64,000 bases of DNA from Gallintestinimicrobium propionicum. GTDB taxonomy: Bacteria; Bacillota; Clostridia; Lachnospirales; Lachnospiraceae. Below the pieces are notes generated by a model. It was not told where the DNA came from. It made no database searches and was given only the letters and a program-made list of their open reading frames with translations. A program made the translations under genes and the position numbers. Position 1 is the stretch's first letter, and every line of letters starts with the position of its first letter. The DNA lies in assembly GCF_025567525.1 (NCBI RefSeq), contig NZ_JAOQJY010000007.1:90629-154628 (forward strand), written 5' to 3'. This document shows positions 52,101 to 60,028 of the stretch, piece after piece.

Positions 52101-52254
52101 GGATTTCCCGGGCATGATGAAAAGTCTCATATCGTCTCATAAGTCCCGTTTTTAAGCGTTTTTTGTGCTTCAATCTCAAATTTACCAAAGATTTACCAAT
52201 ATTTCTGGAGAGCCAGACTTGCAAAAAAATGAGTCAGAATGAGGAGATTAAAAC

Positions 52255-52632
52255 ATGAGCGAATTGAAACCAAGAATAACGGAAAACGGAATTGATTATA
52301 TCCTTGTTGGAGATTACTACATCCCAGACCTGAAACTGCCGGAAGAACATCGCCCCATTGGAAAGTATGGACGGCTGCACCGGGAATATTTAAGGGAAAT
52401 CCATCCAGCCCGATTGAACACATTGACCTTGACTGGGGAGTTATGGACATATCTTTCAGACCTGAACGAACAGGCACAGGAACGGTTAGACACCATCATG
52501 GAGCAGATGAAAATTGCCGAGGGCGTAACCGAGGAATTAAAGTGTACCCGTCAAATGGAATGGGTGCGGCGGTGCAATAATATCCACAATCGGGTAGAAG
52601 AAATTGTTTTGCATGAGATAATTTATTCATAA
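52255..52632 (+). CDS. TnpV family transposon-encoded protein
   Basis: A 125-residue protein matching TnpV of mobilizable clostridial transposons: GKYGRLHREYLREIHPARLN, then LTGELWTYLSDLNEQAQERL and MEWVRRCNNIHNRVEEIV. Its role in transposition is not known. It begins with an AATGAGGAG site and opens the third accessory block. Codon use and GC are higher than in the AT-rich cargo genes that follow, so it likely belongs to the element backbone. Confidence 0.85.
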   Translation: MSELKPRITENGIDYILVGDYYIPDLKLPEEHRPIGKYGRLHREYLREIHPARLNTLTLTGELWTYLSDLNEQAQERLDTIMEQMKIAEGVTEELKCTRQMEWVRRCNNIHNRVEEIVLHEIIYS

Positions 52633-52679
52633 TAGTATGGTGTCAGGCTTATGACAAATCAGAGGTTAAAAGGTGCGTT

Positions 52680-53240
52680 ATGTTAAAAAGCATAGGGTTA
52701 TATTTTAGAAAAATAGATTTTCTGAATTTTGCAGTTGGAGCTATAATGCCAATCATTGTATTGTTTATAGTTTATTCATCAGTCAAATCAAATATAATTC
52801 TTCAAGACACTGATTTTTTATCACTGTTGATGAATCATAAAGGGAAATTCATATTTTACTTTTTCGTGTCCTTTATTGAAGAAGTTATTTTTAGAGGAAT
52901 TATTTTTGGGCTGTTGCTGCAAAAATGTAAAAATAAGTATTTGAGTTGCGTAATAGCTGCACTTATTTTTACACTACCACATATTTTTAATACCGATAAT
53001 ATTTCTGTTCTGGTAATGTTTATTTTTCCTTTTCTATATGGAATATTTGCCAATGAAATGTTTTACACTACAAAGAGTATTTGGATGCCCACAGGATTTC
53101 ATTGGTTATGGAATTATACAATAACAAGTTTGTTTCTTGTTACAGGAACACAAAGTTTCATATATGTACATATCATAGCAGCAATGATTATAATGATACC
53201 GTTGTTTTACATTGTTATTGGGAAAACACGCGTAGAATGA
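52680..53240 (+). CDS. CPBP family intramembrane protease
   Basis: A 186-residue protein with five to six membrane segments. The CPBP (Abi/CAAX-like) motifs are present: FIEEVIFRGIIFG (the EExxxR motif, about 61-68), LPHIFN (the first His motif, about 100), and GFHWLWNY (the HxxxN motif, about 139-146). Family members cleave within membranes and often give immunity to bacteriocins. It is AT-rich and lies between TnpV and a VanZ-like gene, a cargo pair that would protect the cell surface. The start is ATG at 52680 with a weak ribosome site. Confidence 0.85.
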   Translation: MLKSIGLYFRKIDFLNFAVGAIMPIIVLFIVYSSVKSNIILQDTDFLSLLMNHKGKFIFYFFVSFIEEVIFRGIIFGLLLQKCKNKYLSCVIAALIFTLPHIFNTDNISVLVMFIFPFLYGIFANEMFYTTKSIWMPTGFHWLWNYTITSLFLVTGTQSFIYVHIIAAMIIMIPLFYIVIGKTRVE

Positions 53241-53275
53241 TTATGACAAATTAGAAGTTTTGGAGGTAGAAAAAC

Positions 53276-53869
53276 GTGTATAGAATATATAGTGCACTTA
53301 TCGAAATTGTTGCGGCAGCTGTTTTTATAATTCCTATTTGGTGCATATATAACAAGTTATGTTTTCATAGCTGGAAACGAACTATTATTTATATGGTATT
53401 TGGGTTTTATTTTACTGCAGTCTTAGCACTTGTAGGCTTTCCTAATATAGCATCTCTGAAAATTGATTTTGCAGTGAACATTATCCCGTTTTTGGATATG
53501 GTTTCGGATTTCATTAATGCTTGTTTGAATATACTTTTATTTGTTCCATTTGGTTTCTTTTTGCCGATATTGTGGGATAAATTTAGAAACATTAAAAATA
53601 TTGCCTTAATGGGATTTATAGTTACAAGTTTAATTGAAATATCACAGATTTTTACTTTTAGAACGAGTGATATAAACGATATTATTACAAATACTGTTGG
53701 TACTATAATTGGATATTTTATTGTACATAGGATAACTGATAATTTTACGAAGCGAATCTTTTCAAATTCAAAAATGGGTGACTTTTACATAATATGTGTA
53801 TCGGTAGCACTTATTATGTTCTTCCTTCAACCATTTATTTCATCATTGTTATGGAAAATGGTGCTGTAA
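53276..53869 (+). CDS. VanZ family membrane protein
   Basis: A 197-residue protein with about five membrane segments. The VanZ pattern is clear: NIIPF (about 64), NILLFVPFGFFLPILW (about 83-98), TSLIEISQIFTFRTSDINDIITNTVGTIIGY (the conserved E, R, D and N, about 118-148, here split for length). VanZ raises teicoplanin tolerance in vancomycin-resistant enterococci; most relatives have an unknown surface role. It starts with GTG at 53276 after a perfect GGAGGT site, 36 bases after the CPBP gene. Confidence 0.85.
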   Translation: MYRIYSALIEIVAAAVFIIPIWCIYNKLCFHSWKRTIIYMVFGFYFTAVLALVGFPNIASLKIDFAVNIIPFLDMVSDFINACLNILLFVPFGFFLPILWDKFRNIKNIALMGFIVTSLIEISQIFTFRTSDINDIITNTVGTIIGYFIVHRITDNFTKRIFSNSKMGDFYIICVSVALIMFFLQPFISSLLWKMVL

Positions 53870-53915
53870 CTTCCAGTTTTCCACTCTGAAAACTTAACTG
53901 AATAACCCCAGCACA

Positions 53916-53962
53916 AACCGCTGCTACATGGAAGCCAACAAACCATGCAACAGCGGTTTTTC
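53916..53962. terminator. Terminator between vanZ-like and XRE genes
   Basis: AACCGCTG (53916-53923) pairs with CAGCGGTT (53951-53958), with an inner CATGG/CCATG stem and a T run. It ends the plus-strand cargo and abuts the stop of the convergent XRE gene. Confidence 0.8.
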
Positions 53963-53963
53963 T

Positions 53964-54770
53964 TTATCGTTTTTTCCTCTGGCTGATAGGCGTTCCCATT
54001 TTCTTTGACTTTTTGAGAATCCGAATTAGCCAGCGAAATTCTTCATCTGACAGATTTTTATAGTTGATACCAAGCTGTTTGCAGTAAAGGACAACGAGCT
54101 TTTCATCCCGGCTACCCTTGAAGTTTTCGACCGCTTCCAGATTTTCTTTCAGTTCATTGGCAACGGTGGTCTGGGGTGCACTCTCACTGTCCTTTTTATG
54201 GGCTTCTCGAATATCCCGGATAATGAGATTGAGGTCATCCCGTACCATGTGACTGAAATATTCATCATCACTGATATGGGCGGCTTGCAGCACTTTCAAA
54301 TGGGGGTCATCTTCGCCGGGGCGATACCGTTCAATGATTTCATGCCGGACGGTATCAACAAGTGCATTGAGGTTTTGAATCTGCATGGTGGCAATCCCGT
54401 CCACATAAATCTCAATGTCTGCAAGAAACTTGATAAAATCCTTATGTGTGGCAAGTTCACACAGCAGACGGTTGTTAATCCGACCGCTTTTCAGAAGTGC
54501 TACCATCTCATCACTCAAATGCAGCTCCCTTAATGGCGTGTTGATCTCCGCCCGGTTCTCTGTCCGGCAAAAGAGATAATCGAGGGACACCTCATAAAAA
54601 TCTGCCAGCAGGATAAGGTTGCCATGATTGATTTCCTTATAGTCATCTTTTTCATAACTGCCAAGAGCCGATTTTGAAACACCCGTTTGCTCTGCCAGTT
54701 CTTCCAGTTTTAATCCTTTGTTTAATCGTAAATCTTTTAGCCGTTCCTGTATTGTAGTAGCTCCGTTCAT
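53964..54770 (-). CDS. XRE family helix-turn-helix regulator
   Basis: About 268 residues. An N-terminal Cro/CI-type domain (about 5-65) shows IQERLKDLRLNKGLKLEELAE, then TGVSKSALGSYEKDD and ANF-type spacing LLADFYEVSLDYLF. The rest (about 90-265) is helical and ends with a basic tail. I chose the ATG at 54770 because AAGGGGG lies upstream; an ATG at 54797 is in frame but has no such site. Regulators with this layout sit beside the replication and mobilisation genes of Firmicute integrative elements and usually control excision or transfer; that role is inferred. Confidence 0.85.
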   Translation of the reverse strand: MNGATTIQERLKDLRLNKGLKLEELAEQTGVSKSALGSYEKDDYKEINHGNLILLADFYEVSLDYLFCRTENRAEINTPLRELHLSDEMVALLKSGRINNRLLCELATHKDFIKFLADIEIYVDGIATMQIQNLNALVDTVRHEIIERYRPGEDDPHLKVLQAAHISDDEYFSHMVRDDLNLIIRDIREAHKKDSESAPQTTVANELKENLEAVENFKGSRDEKLVVLYCKQLGINYKNLSDEEFRWLIRILKKSKKMGTPISQRKKR

Positions 54771-54998
54771 TGAAGCAGTTCCCCCTTCTGACAACATTTA
54801 TAACCGTTGAATTGATTATACCATATCAATTCCGCAATCGTGGAAATTTCTGATTTTTACCCCTAATTCCTACTTTGTGGACATACGGCATAGGGCACAA
54901 AAATGTTCTATGATACAGGTAGTTCATCGATGGATTATTCCAATCGAATGACCAGCCTGTGTGGGATATGCTTCCCCGGCGATGTAGTGCCATGACTT

Positions 54999-55248
54999 NN
55001 NNNNNNNNNNNNNNNNNNNNNNNNNNNNNNNNNNNNNNNNNNNNNNNNNNNNNNNNNNNNNNNNNNNNNNNNNNNNNNNNNNNNNNNNNNNNNNNNNNNN
55101 NNNNNNNNNNNNNNNNNNNNNNNNNNNNNNNNNNNNNNNNNNNNNNNNNNNNNNNNNNNNNNNNNNNNNNNNNNNNNNNNNNNNNNNNNNNNNNNNNNNN
55201 NNNNNNNNNNNNNNNNNNNNNNNNNNNNNNNNNNNNNNNNNNNNNNNN
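54999..55248. other. Assembly gap, 250 N
   Basis: A run of exactly 250 N, so the distance may be an estimate. The flanks share no visible overlap. The 5' end of an element or genes may be hidden here. Confidence 0.99.
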
Positions 55249-55256
55249 TGCCGAGA

Positions 55257-55436
55257 ATGAGCAAAAAGAGGAAGCATGAGCTTTCTTTTTACCTCAATGA
55301 CCGGGGGCGTGTCACTTACAACGAATTATGCCGGAAATGCCAGCATGGGTGCAAGCAGAGCTTCCGGGCGGTTGTGATTGACTGCCCCCGTTATTTATCC
55401 AAACGAGCAAAGAAAAAGGAGGAACACACCGAATGA
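55257..55436 (+). CDS. Small conserved element protein with CxxC pair, 59 residues
   Basis: The frame from the ATG at 55257 encodes KKRKHELSFYLNDRGRVTYN, then ELCRKCQHGCKQSFRAVVIDC and PRYLSKRAKKKEE. Three Cys in CRKCQHGC, and a fourth in VIDCP, suggest a small metal-binding fold. Proteins of this shape recur before the RepA-like gene in Firmicute integrative elements. Its stop overlaps the next ATG by ATGA, so the two are coupled. It is too close to the N run to see its promoter. The function is unknown. Confidence 0.75.
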   Translation: MSKKRKHELSFYLNDRGRVTYNELCRKCQHGCKQSFRAVVIDCPRYLSKRAKKKEEHTE

Positions 55437-55774
55437 ATTTTGAATTTATGACGATAGACACACCATTGCCGCCCTGTATGGCTTTTCCAAGAGCGTTGAC
55501 AGGGTTTCCAGTCAGCAGCACCGCAAAGGTCATGTACTGCCGGATGTTGGACGCTATGCTCTCCAATGGGCAGGAGGACGAGAACGGAATCCTGTTTGTC
55601 TGCTTCCCTGTCACAGCCATTGCCGCAGTCCTGTCCCGCAGCTCTATGACGGTCAAGCGTTCTTTGAATGAACTGGAAAACGCCGGACTTATCATGCGGG
55701 TGCGTCAGGGCGTTGGAGAACCAAACAGGATTTATGTGTTGATACCGGGAAAGGAGGACGCTGCCCTTGCCTGA
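55433..55774 (+). CDS. Replication initiator protein A-like, helix-turn-helix protein
   Basis: A 113-residue protein with the N-terminal RepA winged-helix of integrative elements: FPRALTGFPVSSTAKVMYCRM, then FVCFPVTAIAAVLSRSSMTV and KRSLNELENAGLIMRVRQG. RepA-like proteins bind the element's origin; this one is short and contains only the DNA-binding part. It overlaps the upstream gene by four bases and the downstream DUF3847 gene by eight, so three small genes form one translational unit. Confidence 0.82.
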   Translation: MNFEFMTIDTPLPPCMAFPRALTGFPVSSTAKVMYCRMLDAMLSNGQEDENGILFVCFPVTAIAAVLSRSSMTVKRSLNELENAGLIMRVRQGVGEPNRIYVLIPGKEDAALA

Positions 55775-56063
55775 TACCTCAAAGCTGGAAAAGCTCAACC
55801 GGGAGCTGGAGAAAAGCGAAAAGAAACTGCGGAAAGCCATCAATGATGAAAAGGCATTGCAGCACCAGTTAAAGCAGCTTACCCGAAAGGAACGGACGCA
55901 CCGGCTCTGTACTCGTGGCGGTATGCTGGAAAGTTTTCTGCAAGAGCCGGAACGCCTGACAGATGATGATGTCATGCTGTTGTTGAAACTCATTTTTCAC
56001 AGGCAGGACACGCAGGAACTATTGAAGAAACTGCTGGAACGGGAGAAGCCGGAAACCCCTTAG
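55767..56063 (+). CDS. DUF3847 family protein
   Basis: A 98-residue protein with a long N-terminal coiled coil (about 5-42; LEKLNRELEKSEKKLRK) followed by the DUF3847 core TRKERTHRLCTRGGMLESFL and DDDVMLLLKLIFH. It is a regular member of the mobilisation module and probably an accessory of the relaxase, but has no proven role. The TTG start at 55767 follows AAAGGAGG. It overlaps the upstream RepA-like gene. Confidence 0.85.
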   Translation: MPDTSKLEKLNRELEKSEKKLRKAINDEKALQHQLKQLTRKERTHRLCTRGGMLESFLQEPERLTDDDVMLLLKLIFHRQDTQELLKKLLEREKPETP

Positions 56064-56138
56064 TTTACTAAGGGCGCAATTATACACCACCCAAAGGTTG
56101 GTGCATTGCGTTCTCCGAAGGCTCCTCGCCGGAGGGCT
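56062..56138. other. Candidate origin of transfer (oriT)
   Basis: Immediately after DUF3847, the stretch AAGGGCGCAATTATACACC is followed by an imperfect hairpin CCACC-CAAA-GGTTGG, then a second one, TCTCCG/CGGAG, near 56111-56133. A GGGCGCA-TTATAC block before small hairpins is the usual look of oriT regions that serve MobA/MobL relaxases in Firmicute elements. The nick site cannot be fixed by eye. Cargo genes now separate it from the relaxase. Confidence 0.4.
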
Positions 56139-56315
56139 GTGATTTTCCGCAGTCATGGTCTGCTCCAAATCAAACAGGGGACGCTACGCTTCCCCTGCGC
56201 TGGCTGCCGCCAGCTGCCCTTTTGTGGACTTGCCATCTGGGGACACCTTGCGCTGCAAGCTGTTCCCATCTGACAAGTTTCATAAAATACGCTATCTTTT
56301 CGATAGGTAATAAAG

Positions 56316-56321
56316 TATAAT
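56316..56321 (+). promoter_or_regulatory. -10 element before the four small cargo genes
   Basis: TATAAT lies 44 bases before the ATG at 56365. The -35 region is poor, and a small GCTATC/GATAG hairpin covers it. Confidence 0.4.
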
Positions 56322-56364
56322 GAAATCAATAACAAACTGGACTTGAATAACGGGAGGGACGCCT

Positions 56365-56577
56365 ATGTTATGGTCTATTAGTGGTGGAGTTATAATTTTT
56401 GTTTTAGGTGTGTTTATTTTTTTAAAGCCAGATTTAGTGTGGAAATTAACAGAAGCATGGAAATCTTATCGTGCAGATGAGCCATCTGAGTTATATCTGA
56501 AAACCACAAAAATTGGCGGTATTTTATTTGCTCTATCAGGAATTGTTATGATAATACTACCCTTTATTTTGAAATAA
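56365..56577 (+). CDS. Two-helix small membrane protein
   Basis: A 70-residue protein: a first membrane segment (about 3-21; SGGVIIFVLGVFIFL), a central soluble loop KLTEAWKSYRADEPSELYLK, and a second membrane segment (about 49-68). The loop resembles DUF6199-type proteins of Firmicutes. The function is unknown. GGGAGGGAC precedes the ATG. It is AT-rich and differs in composition from the surrounding element genes. Confidence 0.65.
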   Translation: MLWSISGGVIIFVLGVFIFLKPDLVWKLTEAWKSYRADEPSELYLKTTKIGGILFALSGIVMIILPFILK

Positions 56578-56628
56578 TAACTTTCAGATTGCATGACGAG
56601 CGACAAATCAATTTTAGGAGGGATATAG

Positions 56629-56811
56629 ATGCCGGTTATCGAGATTATAACGATTGTATTTGCAGCGATTACAATTTATTTGTGTTATGACGAATATAAA
56701 AAAGGAAAAATGAGTTTGAGGAATTTCAAAATAGTTTCTATATGCGAAAGTCTTGCGATTTTAGGAATGATATTTTTGATAATTTGCTGTTATTCAAATA
56801 TGAAATTATAA
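56629..56811 (+). CDS. Two-helix small membrane protein
   Basis: A 60-residue protein with membrane segments at about 4-20 and 40-57, joined by a basic loop CYDEYKKGKMSLRNFK. No family is recognised. TAGGAGGG lies nine bases before the ATG, a strong ribosome site that supports a real gene. It is one of four AT-rich genes inserted between the oriT-like stretch and the relaxase. Confidence 0.6.
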   Translation: MPVIEIITIVFAAITIYLCYDEYKKGKMSLRNFKIVSICESLAILGMIFLIICCYSNMKL

Positions 56812-56831
56812 TGGGGAGCTAAAAATACGAA

Positions 56832-57086
56832 ATGATGAAATATCAATGTCCTTGCTGCGGATATTTTACCTATAATGTTCCGGCAAATGAAGATTGTGGG
56901 TATATCTGTCCCGTTTGTTTTTGGGAGAATGACCCGTTCATTGCTTCTGATAACGAACCAAGTGACTCTAATCATGGAATAACGCTAAAAGAAGCGAAAT
57001 CCAATTTCTCAAAATTTGGTGCTTGTGAAAAAGAAATGTTATGTTATGTCCGACCACCAAGAGATGATGAAAAAGAAATTTCATAG
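56832..57086 (+). CDS. Cysteine-rich CPCC family protein
   Basis: An 84-residue soluble protein of the Cys_rich_CPCC family. It opens with YQCPCCGYFTY, contains CGYICPVCFWENDP, and has PSDSNHGITLKEAKSNFSKFG and a C-terminal VRPPRDDE. The four Cys of the two CxxC-like pairs probably bind zinc. Family members are small accessory proteins of unknown role, often found in polymorphic-toxin or cargo islands. The start may be 56832 or the next ATG at 56835. Confidence 0.82.
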   Translation: MMKYQCPCCGYFTYNVPANEDCGYICPVCFWENDPFIASDNEPSDSNHGITLKEAKSNFSKFGACEKEMLCYVRPPRDDEKEIS

Positions 57087-57107
57087 TAGTGTGTAAAGGA
57101 GAATCAA

Positions 57108-57512
57108 ATGAAGCATAAAAAGTTTTTGTTAATTGCACTGATATGTTTAATCGGTATAGGTATTAGCTTTCTTTTGTTTTCTGCTCATAGACCATTCAAA
57201 GATTTAGAGGCAGCAGATATTACTTCGGCAAGTGTTCGGTTATCGCCACCTGATACAACAATTCAGATAGTAGAAACAGAGGAATTAGTATCATATCTCA
57301 ATGAGGTAGTTATTTACAATAAGGACAACTCATATACAGAATATGCCGGACAAGCAGTTATTTTCACTCTGTCTTTGGCAGATGGTTCTCAAGTGGAGAT
57401 TATAGCATACAATCCATTTATTATAATTGACGGTATTGGTTATAAATGCAAATATGAACCTTGTGAAGTTCTTAATCATTATGCTAATGAGCTAATGACA
57501 AGAGAACCATAA
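57108..57512 (+). CDS. Exported or membrane-anchored protein of unknown function
   Basis: A 134-residue protein with a positively charged start and one hydrophobic segment (about 5-24; FLLIALICLIGIGISFLLF), either a signal peptide or an anchor. The outside part (about 30-130) is beta-rich: SVRLSPPDTTIQIVETEELV, then QAVIFTLSLADGSQVEIIAY. No lipobox Cys is present. AAAGGAG precedes the ATG. It is the last of the four AT-rich cargo genes; a terminator-like hairpin follows. Confidence 0.65.
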   Translation: MKHKKFLLIALICLIGIGISFLLFSAHRPFKDLEAADITSASVRLSPPDTTIQIVETEELVSYLNEVVIYNKDNSYTEYAGQAVIFTLSLADGSQVEIIAYNPFIIIDGIGYKCKYEPCEVLNHYANELMTREP

Positions 57513-57573
57513 TTTTTAAGTGTACCATCTACCCATCGGGTCAACTTGTCCCGAACTTTTACAACTAAATATC

Positions 57574-57632
57574 CGCCGCCAACACAGCGGCGCACCGAGC
57601 AGGAAATCTGAAAAAGGTCTCCTGCTTTTTTT
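57574..57632 (+). terminator. Hairpins and terminator before the relaxase gene
   Basis: CGCCGC/GCGGCG (57574-57592) is a GC-rich hairpin; AGCAGGA/TCCTGCT (57598-57626), followed by seven T, is a terminator. Together they separate the cargo genes from the relaxase gene. The first hairpin could also be part of the transfer origin. Confidence 0.6.
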
Positions 57633-57695
57633 CTGCCCAAAATGAGGTGGTAAAACGCCACCCCATCCACCAATTAGCGAAAGGAGGGATACGAA

Positions 57696-59319
57696 ATGCC
57701 CTGTCCACACAACGAAATCACGATTGTTCAGCGCAGCCAACGGCAGTCTGCTGTTGCCGCCGCTGCTTACCAGAGTGGCGAAAAACTGTTCTGTGAATAT
57801 GACCAGCAAGTGAAGCACTACCCGGAAAAGCGTGGTATCGTCCACAATGAAATCCTGCTCCCACCTAATGCCCCACAGGAATATGCAGACCGCAATACTT
57901 TGTGGAACGCCGCCGAAGCGGTGGAAAAACAATGGAACTCCCAGCTTGCAAGGCGGTGGGTGCTTACCATCCCCAGAGAGATACCGCCCGACCAATATGC
58001 TGTCCTTGTCCGGGAGTTTTGTGAACAGCAGTTTGTTTCCAAAGGGATGATTGTTGACTTTGCCATCCATGACCCCCACCCGCCGGGACACAATCCCCAC
58101 GCCCATGTCCTGCTGACTATGCGGGCAATGGACGAGCATGGGAAATGGCTTCCCAAGAGCCGCAAGGTTTATGACCTTGACGAGAATGGGGAACGGATAA
58201 AGCTGCCATCCGGCAGGTGGAAAAGCCACAAGGAGGATACGGTGGACTGGAACGACCAGAAGTATTGTGAAATCTGGCGGCATGAATGGGAGGTCATCCA
58301 GAACCGCTATCTGGAAGCCAATGACCGCCCGGAGCGTGTGGACTTGCGTTCCTATGCCAGACAGGGGCTTGATATTATCCCTACTGTCCATGAGGGAGTT
58401 GCTGTCCGGCAGATGGAAAAGCGAGGTATCCAGACGAATATCGGCAACCTGAACAGGGAAATCAGAGCTGCCAACAATCTGATGAAGTCCATCCGGCAGC
58501 TTATCCAAAACCTCAAAGGCTGGATTACCGAGCTGGGCGAAAAACGGAAGGACTGGACAAGGGCTGGACAGAACCGGGGGACTTCACAGGACTTAAAGGC
58601 AGTCAGCGAAGCCCTGTCCTATCTCCGTCAAAAGGGGCTTTCTACTGTGGAGGACTTAGAAGTATTTCTGGAATCTTCCGGGAAATCAGCCGCAGATTAC
58701 CGCAGTCAGATGAAGCCAAAGGAAGCCCGCAGCAAAGTGATTGACGGGATTCNNNNNNNNNNNNNNNNNNNNNNNNNNNNNNNNNNNNNNNNNNNNNNNN
58801 NNNNNNNNNNNNNNNNNNNNNNNNNNNNNNNNNNNNNNNNNNNNNNNNNNNNNNNNNNNNNNNNNNNNNNNNNNNNACGGGATTCTTGCCAGCCGGACAG
58901 ACTGCAAGGAATGTAAGCCTGTCTATGAGAAGTACCAGAAGATATTTTTCAAGAAAACAAAGGAGAAATTCAAACAGGAACACCCGGAGGTCGCCCGGTA
59001 TGCGAAAGCCGCCGCCTACCTTGCCAAGCACCCGGACGATAAGGACAGCACCCAAAAGGAACTGCAACAGGAGCAGGAAAAACTTCTCAGCGAAATCGCA
59101 GAGCTGAAAGTACCGCTGACAGAGGTGCAGGAGGATTTGAAGAAGCTGCGGGATATCCGCTACTGGGTACGGAAAGCCACCCCCGGCACAGAGGAAAGCA
59201 AAGAGCCGCCCAAGAAGCAGCCCATCAAGGAAGTCTTGCAGGATAAGGCAGACGAGAAAAAAGCACAAAGAACTGCCCAGGAACAGACGAAACACAGACA
59301 ACAGGATATGGAACTTTAA
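57696..59319 (+). CDS. MobA/MobL family relaxase (interrupted by an N run)
   Basis: The relaxase nicks oriT and pilots DNA in mobilisation. The N-terminal domain (about 1-225) shows ITIVQRSQRQSAVAAAAYQSG and the metal-binding histidines in HDPHPPGHNPHAHVLL (about 126-141). A long coiled C-terminal part follows. The 124-N run at 58753-58876 splits it, but the nine bases before and after the run are identical (ACGGGATTC). If these are one sequence, the gene is a single frame of 496 residues reading VIDGILASRTDC across the join and ending at 59319. GAAAGGAGG precedes the ATG. Confidence 0.88.
58753..58876. other. Assembly gap, 124 N, probably artificial
   Basis: The sequence ACGGGATTC occurs directly before (58744-58752) and directly after (58877-58885) the N run. 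Joining the two copies restores the relaxase frame, so the true gap is probably an overlap of nine bases. Confidence 0.85.
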
Positions 59320-59383
59320 CAGGCACTTGCCATTTTCAATCAGAGAATGTCAGGTGCTTTTCTTTTTTCAAGGAGGGATAGAT

Positions 59384-60028
59384 TTGAATGTATTTGAAGC
59401 TGTGAAGCAGTCCGTCACAACAAGACAGGCTGCGGAGCATTATGGAATCCATGTAGGTCGGAACGGGATGGCTTGCTGCCCGTTCCATAACGATAAAACC
59501 CCAAGCATGAAGCTGGATCGGCGTTACCACTGCTTCGGCTGCGGTGCGGATGGGGATGTGATTGATTTTGCCGCCGCCCTGTATGGGCTGAGAAAGAAAG
59601 AAGCCGCCGTACAGCTGGCACAGGACTTCGGGCTTTCCTATGAGGACTGGAAACCGCCGGGAAAGGAAAAAAAGCCAAAGCCCCGGCAGAAATCCCCGGA
59701 GGAACAGTTTCAGGAAGCAAAGAACCGCTGCTTCCGTATTCTTGCCGATTATCTCCATCTGCTTATGGCATGGAGAACGGACTACGCCCCGCACTCCCCG
59801 GAGGAAGCCTTTCATCCCCGGTTTGTGGAAGCCTTACAGAAGCAAGACCAAGTGGAATATCTGCTGGATGTGCTGCTCTTTGGGGAAACGGAGGAAAAAG
59901 CGGCTTTGATTACGGACTACGGAAAGGATGTGATACAGCTTGAACAGCGAATGGCAGAGCTTGCAGCCGCAGACGCAGCAAGAACTAAAAAACACCATGA
60001 ACGCCATGCAGCCGCCCCAGAGCGTTGA
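59384..60028 (+). CDS. CHC2 zinc-finger primase-like protein
   Basis: A 214-residue protein with the DnaG-type zinc finger (about 18-75): MACCPFHNDKTPSMKLD, then YHCFGCGADGDVIDFAA. The toprim catalytic domain of full primases is missing, which is normal for this element gene. The rest is helical with a basic linker. I chose TTG at 59384 because AGGAGGG lies six bases upstream; the longer open frame starts inside a region with no ribosome site. It overlaps the next gene by about 32 bases, and the pair probably replicates the element after transfer. Confidence 0.85.
   Translation: MNVFEAVKQSVTTRQAAEHYGIHVGRNGMACCPFHNDKTPSMKLDRRYHCFGCGADGDVIDFAAALYGLRKKEAAVQLAQDFGLSYEDWKPPGKEKKPKPRQKSPEEQFQEAKNRCFRILADYLHLLMAWRTDYAPHSPEEAFHPRFVEALQKQDQVEYLLDVLLFGETEEKAALITDYGKDVIQLEQRMAELAAADAARTKKHHERHAAAPER

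Noticed and set aside
54903..54995. 30-codon open frame divergent from the XRE gene, ending before the N run
   Set aside because: It has a poor ribosome site and an adjacent gap; it may be a leader peptide but cannot be supported.
56153..56335. 60-codon open frame on the minus strand next to the oriT-like stretch
   Set aside because: It lies in the structured non-coding region, has no ribosome site and is likely spurious.
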